In this document: positions 22,105 through 32,800 of the stretch, one piece after another
Layout of the letters: each line of letters opens with the position of its first letter
Position numbering within the stretch: position 1 is the stretch's first letter
Notes under the pieces: generated by a model
Database searches by the model: none
What the model saw: the letters and a program-made list of their open reading frames with translations, nothing else
Told to the model about the DNA's origin: nothing
Program-made: the position numbers and the translations under genes
Assembly: GCA_003864495.1 (NCBI GenBank)
Contig: ML133383.1
Coordinates: 2,067,560 to 2,131,559, forward strand
Length of the DNA: 64,000 bases
Reading direction: 5' to 3'
DNA from: Nemopilema nomurai
Taxonomy: Eukaryota; Cnidaria; Scyphozoa; Rhizostomeae; Rhizostomatidae

Positions 22105-25100
22105 ATGGCGGAGCAGGGAAGACGTTCCAAGTGTGAAGAGACTAAGAGTGTGCGCATCAAGCTGGAAGAGCTAAAGGCCAAGTTTGGTTTTCAGGAGCCT
22201 GACCGAGGTGATCTGGAGGATGACCAGATCGAGTGGAGACACGGCAAGCCTGATTACACCATGGCAAATTATGCATTTCTGACAGGAAAAACCCAAAACC
22301 ATCCCAAAGGTTTGTTTGATTTTGTTTGATTGATGAAAAGGATTTTCTTATCAGATGATAATCACTTGTGACAAAATGGCTCTAGAGTTCTGGTGGTACA
22401 AGCAGGTACCAGATTGGGACAGCTCCGAACCGGCAGAAACATGCACTTTCTTCAGGTCGCTAATTGAGAAGGCAATGGTATTATGGCAGGTCAAGAAACA
22501 TTGAAGCGACGTTTCACGGTTGGCTTTTAGTGTGTCGTGTGACGTCATCAGTGCACCTGGTCTTGGGTGGCCACATGGCCAAAGCTGATTTATTGATCAC
22601 GAAGAATTCAATTCGATTTTGATTGGTGCGGCGATAATGAATAATTATTCTACCCCAACACCCCCTCCCCCCCCACCTCAGTCATGAGAGCAATGTACAC
22701 GTGTCTCTTCTGAAACTCCTCTACATCCGCTTTCTAGGGCATACTTATGCCTCCAATGGCCTTTCGATACTCGAGATTAACCCAGAATAAAAGATATGCT
22801 TCTCATTTTCGTACTCGTCTTGTATTTCAGTGGTTAACAAAAGTGTTCATCTTTACAGCTTCAGGAAGATAAAGATAAAGTTCGATAATGTTATCTCATT
22901 TTCTAATATTCACTATTTAGAGAAAGGGGCCACATCAAATTTCAACATTGATTTTAAATAAAGCCATGTCGATCTTTGAATAAAAGAACTCTCCCAGCTT
23001 CTCTGTGTATTTAGAATACCGCAATTCAATAAAGCTCTCGAAGATTGTATTTTGATTATTTGTATTAAATGCAAAATAACAGCCTTTGGAATGAATGACT
23101 AAGTAAAGGAGACAGAGATATTTCTACGATGAAGAATCGGAGCCGGCGATTTTCACTTGAAATTGGGGGGCCTAAATATAAACATCATGGAGGATTAGGA
23201 CATGCTCCCCCCGATCCTGAGAATGCAAGATGGTCCTCCTAGAGGCCAAAAACCGCGAGACTGTTGTTTGATGTAATTGCACGACAGCTTCGTGTTCATT
23301 TACAAGAATTGGAGCCATTCATTAAGAAGCGATAAGATTAAGTAACTGCAACACAGTACAAGAAGTCACAACACGTCACATCGAATACAAGTCAGACAAA
23401 CAGATTCGCTGAGTCGCACATTTGTGTAAAACACACAACTAAACTTCAAATTTAGCCACTGAATTTAAGTCAACACGACAAGATAAACAGACTTGTTATA
23501 GATTGCGACATAAATCATTGTAAATTAGCATGTATAATAATACCTTAAGATGTAAGCAAATTAGTCCCGGACAATTTATACCTTTCGACTCTAGCTGAAG
23601 CTTTCATCAGTTTATGATAAAGAAGAATTCTCACATAGATATGAAAAGGTAGAAAGACAATAAAGATAAAAACCAACTTGAAGAAAATAATAGTTGGCTA
23701 TTCTGTTTATTTTTAAGGCTACGTTTCCCAAACTCTGAATTCTTTATCTTTATGAAGCATTGATTGAATGATTATTGCCTTTAATTTATCAGTGCAAGCC
23801 CACTTATGGGTCAATATCTGAAATGACATTTGTTGCATCTCTTGCTATCTTGCCTCAAATATTAAACACGTGTTTAAGCATGTGAGGAAAAAGAGTGAGC
23901 ACGAAAGGGGTTTTTTTGCTTTTTTGCACAGGGTCAGTGGAGGAGTTGGTTGAGAACTTAGTGAAAACATGGGAGTGCCACGCATCTCATTTCAAGAATT
24001 TTCAACAGTGGACAACAATTGACCACTCGAATTACTTTGTCACTACCAACGGAGGGACCACTCATCCTGGAGAAACAGCCTTTGAGATCGGGAACTACAA
24101 TGCTTTGATGCAGGAATGCCCTGCATACAAAAAATGTGAGTCGATTAGAAAAAGCGGGTGTAAAAAGTATGAAAGTCTTTAATCGAAAGAAAATTAGTAA
24201 AGAAAAGCTACTGAGCAAACCTAACAGTGTTAAAAACAAGGTCACACAGAGGATGTTTTAAGTGGTGAAAGGGAGGGAGGCATTTAAGGACAATATTTTT
24301 GTGACCTTTATATAGAATGCAGCAATATTTATCAAAAACCTTACTTTCGTAATCTTAGGGGTATTGGGGGAATGGGCAACCTTGCCTCCCACTATTTACG
24401 GCCTTATTTTGAAAATAGAATGAATGCACATGCCCTAGACAAATTCATCTACTGCTCAAACTTTTTGAGAGACTTCTTCTAGAGTCTTTGCTAAAGTAAT
24501 GCAGCTGTATTTGAAAAGCCTTCGGCAACTTAGTATGTTTTGAGTGTAGTATGTTTTGAAAGCCTCTTTGCGCTGCAGTGGAACCATTACAGCAGTGGGT
24601 CTGCTCAAAGTGTTAAGTGTGCATTTGTAATGGCTAAGCGTAGAAGAACTGTCAATCAGAAGTAGAAGTCTTACATATCTGCGCCATATATCAAGAATGT
24701 ACTTGTAGGCAGAGCCAGGAAAACATTACGGCATGGCCATTGACCGGAAGTAGGTCATCAAAAAACAATATAAGCTTCTTCGACACACCTTGGCCTAGCC
24801 CACTTATTATTGTTTGTAAGGTAGGTTTGCCTTCTAGCATGTTTTTGCCAGGAGGAAGTTCAACAACTTTTTTGAAGATATATTGAGTTTTGTATACATG
24901 AATGGGGCATTTCTAAAGAACAGTGACTTTTGCACACATTAAAGATTAAGTCTCGCTAAGATAGGTAAGTGGAGAGAAGCATGCAGAAGATATAGGCTGT
25001 TGTCAATTCACTGTTTAACTTCACCAGTATGATTGCACTTATACTTGGTATTCCCCACCTATTTATGCATTGCTTGTCTCTTACAGATGGAGAGCTGGAC

Positions 25101-25448
25101 TTTGAGGAATCACATAAGCTTTTCCATACTGCGTTTCCAAAAGGATTTCCATGGGAAGTGCTGAGGGTGCTTTCAAAGCCACCACACGTAGTATTTACGT
25201 GGCGTCATTGGGGCGAGTTCTCTGGTGAGTTCCAGGGGAACAAAGGCAAAGGGGAGACGATCGAGATGTATGGGCTGATACGTGCCACTGTCAGCGAGGA
25301 TATGAAACTACAACACATAGAAGCCTTCTTCGACCCAGAAACATTTCTTGAAGTCATGGAAGGCAAGAGAAGCCCGGATGAGTTGAAAAATGGCACCTCG
25401 CTAATGGGGGATATAACAAAAACTGCCATAGAAAAGCTCAGTGCATGA
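22105..25448 (+). CDS. Pathogen-related protein homologue (SnoaL-like)
   Basis: Homologue of the plant pathogen-related (PRPX-type) proteins, whose biochemical function is unknown and whose fold is expected to be SnoaL/NTF2-like. Three in-phase exons at 22105-22309, 23932-24135 and 25087-25448 (junctions in phase 1 and 1) encode 256 aa. Visible family blocks are IEWRHGKPDY (WRHG at 44-47), the helix GSVEELVENLVKTWE, FEIGNYNALMQ, the FEESHKLFHTAFPKGFPWE block, VVFTWRHWGEFSGEF, and a late IEAFFDPE segment. There is no signal peptide or membrane segment, so it is probably cytosolic. The N-terminal 40 residues are charged and look specific to this protein. Intron positions and AT content match the neighbouring genes, so this is an established nuclear gene and not recent contamination. 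Confidence 0.85.
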
Positions 25449-26336
25449 TGAATCATAATTTTGATGCAAACTGTTATACTTCTTACTTAAAGTAATGCAA
25501 AGTAATTTGCTTTATTGAAAGCTCTGCTTGGAATGTAACTTGCATCTTTCATTTTACTAATGTTCATAACTTCGTCAAAGCTATAGCCAGAGAGTCACTG
25601 TTCTTTGCCGCAAACTGATCTCTCTGATAATGTTTGAAAATCACTGTTAACAGTGCATTGGGATGGTAGCCCGATTCAATCCATAGTGCTTCGTAAGATC
25701 TATTGGGGAGGGGACATTATAGTTGATAAGGTTTACATGATTTTAGTGGTCTAGGGTGTTGTTTATAAGATTATAAAAAATTTCCTTGTTGCCTTGTTTT
25801 ATGGGTTTTTTGTTTAGATTCTGTTAACATCGAAAGAAGTGCACAAGGCAAGTAGCAAGCTTCAATACATATTTTGGGGTTTCGCAATATCAAAGAAATT
25901 TGTCGCCCTAATTTTATTCATAAGCAGGGGAGTGGCCAGAGTTCCCGCTGTGATGTAGAGAAAACCATTAGTCAAGGCAATGTAAAGCAAATAGAATGGA
26001 GTTTAGAAGTAGAAAGAAAGATAGTGCTAAAGTATTCAGCGAATTACTAGGATGGTTTATAAGAGAAACCCTAAAATTGTCCAATATGAATACTTTTCTT
26101 ACCACTCTTTATGGTAGTGCCCTTTAACCATTCCACATTTTGCAACCCCCCCTACCTATAGAATTAAATGTAACAAATTTGAGAGGGCAAGAAAGCTTAT
26201 TCATTTACAATGCATCTGTCATATTATGGTAATTTGTGACATCTGTTTAGACAGCTGTCATCAATTTGGCTCAATCAGAAACGAACTAGGGCCCAGGCTG
26301 CTTGTCGACGTGAGTAGGTGGAAGGAGCTATCCACG
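25449..26336. other. Short intergenic space with GPx promoter
   Basis: It contains the 3' untranslated region of the pathogen-related gene and the upstream region of the peroxidase gene. The reading frame of the peroxidase is open back to an ATG at 26226, but the downstream Met at 26337 starts a good signal peptide and is preferred. No TATA box was recognised. Confidence 0.45.
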
Positions 26337-27805
26337 ATGGCGAGAGGGAAAGAGTTCCTCCTTGCTAAATTGTTGGCGCTGGTGTGTGTTTTTATGCACA
26401 ACCCAGCACAAGGAGATCAGTCAGCTCAATGTAGCAGCACCTCTAGCAGCCTTTATGACTTTTCCAGGAAAACATTGCCGGAATTCGGTTCCAAAACTGT
26501 TTCCTTCGGAGCCTACAAAGGTCATGTTGTTATTGCTGTAAATGTCGCTTCATTTTGAGGTCTCACGCAGACCACATACTCTCAGCTGAATGCACTTATG
26601 CTGAAGTATGGACCGAAAGCAAGAAAAGTATGCAGCTTGCAAGTTCTTGGCTTCCCTTGCGCGCAATTTGATAACCAGGAGCCGGGGCATGATGATGAAA
26701 TAATGAACACGCTGAAATATGTGAGACCCGGAAATGGTTTTGTGCCCGAATTTACAATGTTTTCTAAACTTGAGGTAAACGGTGCCTCAGCAGACCCGTT
26801 TTATGTTTGGATGAAGGTGAGTGGTTTAAATCAACAGGTAAACTACAATTTGTATTGGTGTAGCAGGTGGTAGGTTGATCTTTACTAGATTGCGTACTTA
26901 CTATAAAATATCTGAAAAAAACATGCGTACTTACTCTACATGGGTTCTACATGAGCGATATCAAACTTGTATTGATATTAAGCTGTTTTTTATATTGTGT
27001 AGAGAATGAGTTGAAGGTACCTTAAGGCGAAGCTGAAGAATCAGGATTCTTGAACAAACATTTAAAGGCATTGAGTCATGATAAAATGGATTGGGTATAC
27101 CCAAAGTGCCAAAATCCGCTGAGTCATGATTTTCATGAATGCCATGCTATTGGTTGACCTGGAACTGGTCACATGAACTCACCTCGTACTGATTGACAAA
27201 ACAATTTCCATCAATAGCAAGTTGTCAACAACGGATGCAAGTATCACATGTAACAGCAGGGAAACCAAATGACCCCCTATAGAGAAGGCCTATTTACCAT
27301 GACTCAATGCCCTTAATGTTTGAGTTTGATGGTAGGGTACCAGAGTACCCCACCACCTGCTGTACTGGTTTTGGCAAAGCCCATGTAATGCCAGGTTTAT
27401 ATTACTTATGAGAGGCAAAATGTTTTTGTAGTACCCTGATACTTCAGTTTCGTCCTACCTTTATATGTAAGGATATCTTGTGTGTTACTTTCCTTTAGCC
27501 TGTCGTTGTAGTTGGCTTGCAGGTTTCTGAATTTGTATTTGTGATTTTTTCATCATTAGACAACTTGCCCAAGACCAGATTCCTTGATTGCTGCAACCAA
27601 TGTTGTCAGTTGGACGCCTATCCAAGTGGGTGATGTCAGATGGAATTTTGAGAAGTTTCTATTTGACCATACTGGTAAACCCATTAAGAGGTTCAACGAA
27701 GCTTATTTACCACTCTTAATGGAGCATGACATTGAAATGTTAATTGGCAATTGTATGAAGGAGAAAAGGAAAAGTGAAAATTATTCTGAAGAGTTGAACT
27801 ATTAA
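26337..27805 (+). CDS. Secreted glutathione peroxidase (selenoprotein, GPX3-like)
   Basis: It reduces hydrogen peroxide and organic hydroperoxides with glutathione or a related thiol. Two exons, 26337-26816 and 27560-27805, join in phase 0 to 241 aa. An in-frame TGA at 26556-26558 (residue 74) falls exactly at the catalytic position in NVASF-U-GLT, so it is read as selenocysteine. The other tetrad residues are present: Q110 in GFPCAQF, and W188 and N189 in VRWNFEKF. LKYVRPGNGFVPEF and the VNG loop are typical of the tetrameric secreted GPX3 group. A signal peptide (about residues 1-26, ending NPAQG) supports export. A search by eye of the 3' flank did not give a convincing SECIS element. Conventional ORF prediction cuts this gene at the UGA. 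The intron contains a TTAA-flanked MITE. Confidence 0.9.
27066..27312. mobile_element. TTAA-flanked MITE carrying TGAGTCA sites, copy 1
   Basis: Inverted termini of about 20 bp (AGGCATTGAGTCATG at the left, CATGACTCAATGCCC at the right) are bordered by TTAA on both sides (27062-27065 and 27313-27316), as in piggyBac-type insertions. The element has no coding capacity. TGAGTCA occurs at 27072-27078 and 27120-27126, and its complement at 27300-27306. It lies in the peroxidase intron. Confidence 0.82.
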
Positions 27806-29875
27806 TTAAAGTCAATCCAGTATTTGTTCTGTCTGTTTAATATATTTCTAAAGTTTATGACAGTGTTGATTTGTATTGGTGTTTATTTGGGCCTGTCAAG
27901 CAATCAAGTGATTGCAAAACACTGCGCAATAATTTTTAGATAGAAGCTGACAACTGAAAATTGAAAAAGGGACAACTATTGAAATCTTTAACCTTCTAAT
28001 ATAAAATTAGACAATGTTAGATTAAAGCATACTATATTTCCTGGCATATGAAATGAGTTCCAAGGTCTGTTAAATACCTTTAAAAAGTGGACAACAGTTT
28101 GTACATTTATAGTGCATGCTTTTGGAAAAACAAGTTTAAGGGTCAAAACATATAACAGGAAATATGGTAATCAAAAGAAAGTTATTAATCTTATGTAATT
28201 TATTGGGAATTTGAATTTAATTAAAAGTACTATCACAACCTCATCCACAAGGGATTTTATTTAATCATTGTTACTTTGCAATTAGTCAATCGTTGGATAT
28301 AGTTATGAAGGGAAGTCTTAAACAGCCTTGCTGCTTGTCTTGCCCTAAACAATCTTCCAGTGGCTCATTTTTGTGCATTCAAATGGTCACTGTTAGATTC
28401 CTACATTCATGAAATATTGGCTTATCATTGTCTTGGTAAAAGATGCTTACAATTATATAATATCAAGATGTATGTGAGTTTCACTTTTGTCTTATCTTTT
28501 CATGTAAGGGCACAGTGTTAATAAGGAAATTTTTGCATACAATTCAACTTATCTGGTTAGCTGAAAGTCTTGACTTTTAATGTTAGCATCTCTACCTGAA
28601 ATGTTGGTAGTATTTTCTACTTAAGCTCACATGCTAAAAAAATTAGCTTATACTAAGCATATTTCCCAGCGTCTGAATTTTTCTCTCACTTCCATTTTTT
28701 TCTAAATCAAGTGTAAAAAAGAACAGAGTTATATGAAACAGCATTTTTTTAAAAAATTGATAAAATGTTCAAATTCAGACACTTAAAGGAGACCATTGCA
28801 ATGTTCATATCAAACAGAATATTAGACCCTGAAATGAGTTCTAAAATCACAGATATTTTGAGCATAATTTTAGGCTAAAATTGGGAAAATCTTAAGCATA
28901 TTGACCCATATGCTTATAAAAGAGTGTCATGGCCTGGAATGTTCATAGGATTAGTAATTATTAAAGATGCCATTTCTTTGTGGATAATGAAAATAGTTAC
29001 CTAAGGTTTTTAGGTTTTACATAGCTTGTGGTTATTTGTCTGCCACATTTTTCAAATGTTTCTATAGATATGTCCAATAAAGTATTGATCAACTTGGAGA
29101 AGGGTTTGTAATGACCCTTGTTCAATTCTTCTGACGGGGGGTTAATCTAGCTTGCTTTGATATATATGGTTGCAGTAATTTCGTGAACTGGATGTTTCCT
29201 TTAGTGCATTACTTCAGATTTCATTGGACAACCATGAAACAGATTTTTAACCAAAACAGTGTAACATACACTTGCTTGTGTTGGCAAGAAGGCTATATGA
29301 GACCAAAGATAGCTAGTGGCACTATTAGAAAAATAGAACAAACAAAAGTCAATATTCTCAGTAAAATGTTATATTCCAAATTGAAAGTCAATAGAAAATG
29401 ATATATAAAATTTATAAAAAATTTAAAAACTTTAAGCTAAAAAGTTTAAATAAAGAACCTTCAGTTTATTGATAGTGAAGAATAAAATACATCACAATAA
29501 TAAGAATAGTAAACACATTTTGACCTCTTGACAGCTTTTGAAGGAGGAGGCTAGAAAGAAGACTAAAGACCTGAATATCTAACAAAATCTTAAAAGATCA
29601 AGAACATAATTTCTCCCAGCATGGAAGTTCATTTCATTCAAATGTTTTATGTATCAAAGGGTTAAGAGCAGTGTCCGTCCGTTCAGTGGGTTTATGTGGG
29701 GGTAGAGAAGAATGGACATTTTCCTCCATGCCATTGTTAGCTGGCACATATTCGCATTTGTTCTTTAAACTTTGTGTGACCCTATCAATTTCTTTGCTCA
29801 AAACCTTCAAATGTACTTTTCAAGGCTTTTCTGGTCAGTCCTAGATGTAATTTTTGAGGAGATAGCCATAGATTT
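27806..29875. other. Convergent 3' region of GPx and SRA genes
   Basis: The peroxidase (+) and the SRA gene (-) end towards each other here, so this is mostly 3' untranslated sequence. ATTAAA, a weaker polyadenylation signal, occurs just after the peroxidase stop and near 28020. A SECIS element must lie here if the peroxidase is functional. A possible small element with GTCTGAATTT and AAATTCAGAC ends spans about 28670-28785. Confidence 0.45.
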
Positions 29876-32800
29876 TCACTGGTCATCTGACAGCCATGGG
29901 CTTTCTTCTTGATTCGGACACCTGCTCATAACATACTTGAAGACCTTGAAACCACTCAGCCCTGTTGTCTGCCAGTATCGTTCAACAAAATATAGACCTT
30001 AAAAGGCAAAAAAGTTAAGTCAAATAGCACTTCTTCTGTGACAGAAAAATTATGAAATACATGTGAACAAAGAATTGTCGCAAATGTGCCAACAATTTTG
30101 GCAGGCATTGTAGCATTTGCCCCTATGAACATTTTGTTCCAAAAAAGGTGACATCACTTTACATATACAAAAACAATCAACTATGCATGTAACAGTGTTA
30201 AACAAAAAAAATATTCACTATTCACTGAAATTAAAGACTAGTAAATGTCAAAAGATACAACCCTAAAAAAGGAACGCATGGACTGTTTGGAGTGGGTTTT
30301 GGATTAGAAGTCACGGTAAGAAACGATTTTGCACACTGACTCCCTGTGGTACTGTTATGGCGGGAATGCGAGTTTCATAATTTCGTCATCTCATAACATA
30401 AATCGGAACAAAGTTGCACGAGAACTATGCAGAAGTTTTCACCAAAAAAGCTATTTGCATTTCATCTACAAAACATTCAAGAAGTTTCATGGAGATTACA
30501 AGGTAAATTTCAGCAAAACTTCGGAATTTTTACGGTGTGCGCGTATTTAGAGGGCCCCATCCCAGACTGAAAAAGTTTGGTCTGCCCATCACAGAATAAT
30601 TCAATCCATTTTTCCGCGCGCACATTGTCAAGAATTTGCCAGAGAATTCGCGAAGAAGATCTTTCAATGCGGTCAGTTCCCCGTGAATATCTGGTTGGGG
30701 TTTGGAATTGGCCCCTTGTTTCACGAAAAAAATGAAAAATAAAGACCATTTCGCAAAATTGCTCTAAAATTCCGCGCATAATTTCACACGGGGCATTAAT
30801 TATCCACAGATTTAAATTTCGTTGTTTTGGTATTCCCCGAGCAACAAAAAAACTTTGCAAAGTAGACCCCCATCAACTTTGGCCACATGGCCATGACCCT
30901 GAATATACATATACCGTGAATCTAGTTATTTACCAACTTGATTAAAATCGCAGACGGCAAAAACGGGTCAATGCCAATTAGTTATTTGTAAAATATCCAT
31001 TAATGATGATTCTAATACTGTATTCAAGATAGAAAGAAGATATTGCAATCAACATTTGCTAAGTGTTTAGATCTCCTCTTGGATGAACATTTGAGCTGGA
31101 AACATTACCAATGCCAATAATCTAGAATGTTATTTAGAACACGTGGGATTCTTTTCAAGATGTGCATCATCATGCAACAAGATGTTTCTCTCTGCTTGTG
31201 CAAAGCTTAATTTTTTTATTTTTTCTATAACATCATATCACCCTGATCAAGTTAATGCATCTTTCACCATCTAAAAATTAAATAACTAAATAATATCTAA
31301 TAACTTGTGGGTAAGCTGTAATTCTAGGGTAACGTTTCCCTAGTAAGACCACTAGTCAGGGGTAACAAGAGGGAGCAAACTTATCTAAAATGGAAACTTT
31401 AATTTATTTGAACCATTCATAGTGAAGTACTAATCCAATACCCACCAAAAGGCCATTTAGCTACTTCAGAAGGTAATAAATTGAAAGTATTTACAAAAAC
31501 AGGAAATTTGAATGTTTTTGATAAATCAAAAAACACAGCAATGATCTATATTCTTTCATTATTCAATCTAAAATTATGATGTTTACTGAGAGACCTACCA
31601 TCGTATCTGTACCCCTGCTCTGGCGCAAATGGACTGTTAAGTTTATATCCTCTAATAACTCTGACGGGTCTCCGGTTTTCCACATTCCTTGTCAATGCTA
31701 AATTACCTAAAACAGAATCGTGGCTTAAAATTGAGACATTAATGTGAAGTCCTTCCATATTTTTGTTGCTCTTTTTTATGTTTGAATTTCTATAAAACTT
31801 TTGACCTGAAAACATTTCCTATCAATAGCTGCATGTTGCTACAAGTTCTGCAATAGAATATTTTGAAATAGGCCTCAATATCTATCAACACCAAAACAAT
31901 CAACATCTTTTGGTATCCTGGGTGTTTTTGCGAATAGCAACATAACTTGTAGATTGTGCTTTGGATTTTTGTGAAGGTAAAATGCTTATAATTAACCAAA
32001 AGTGCTTTGAAAAGACTCATTTATGGGAGATGTGTTTACATTCAAGAGATATCAAGATAACAAAATATTTAGCCTCTATCAATGTTTATGTATGAAGAAA
32101 ATTGAAAAAATTTTAGAAATTATTCTGATGGTAAAAATTAAATACAGATAAGAAAAACACAGAAATGAAACACAACAAAACACAGGGGGAATATTATGAA
32201 ATGGACCAACCTTTTGTTAAGGTTTGATCTTTTGACTGGGGTGCTGTGCGCAAATTCTGCAAAGGGAAGAGACTCAATTTAAAATATGATATTCAAAGTT
32301 ATGGGACAGAAAGTATTTCTCTTCAAGTATTTGTTAAACACAATATTGCCAGCTGAGAACAAAGAAAAACTTCATGCTTAATTAAAACTGTTGTTACCTT
32401 TGGGTTAGCTTTTGTTCCTTTTAGATCTCTTCCACCTTGAAATGAGATTCAAATTTCAAGATTAGAATATGAGTCCTATGAGGCAGTGTTCTACAAGTTT
32501 TCATTTTCTTAATAAACAATAAAAACTTTCATTCATACTGGCCATTTAGTTAGTTGGCAAGTCTACTTGTGCAAAATTAATGTACCTTCGCCAGTATAGG
32601 TAAAACTGTCTCCTAGGTCTATATCATCCTCGTATCCACCAGACAGCGCTAATGAATAGCAACCTTCTACTTCACTGCCATGAATGCCAGCTACAGTTGG
32701 TCTGGAATAACAACAAAGCCTGAAGTCAATGATTAAGAATAATTTTCTTCTCTAGGTTTCCTTTTTTAATCTTTCAAAGTGGAACCCTGTATCAGTGACA

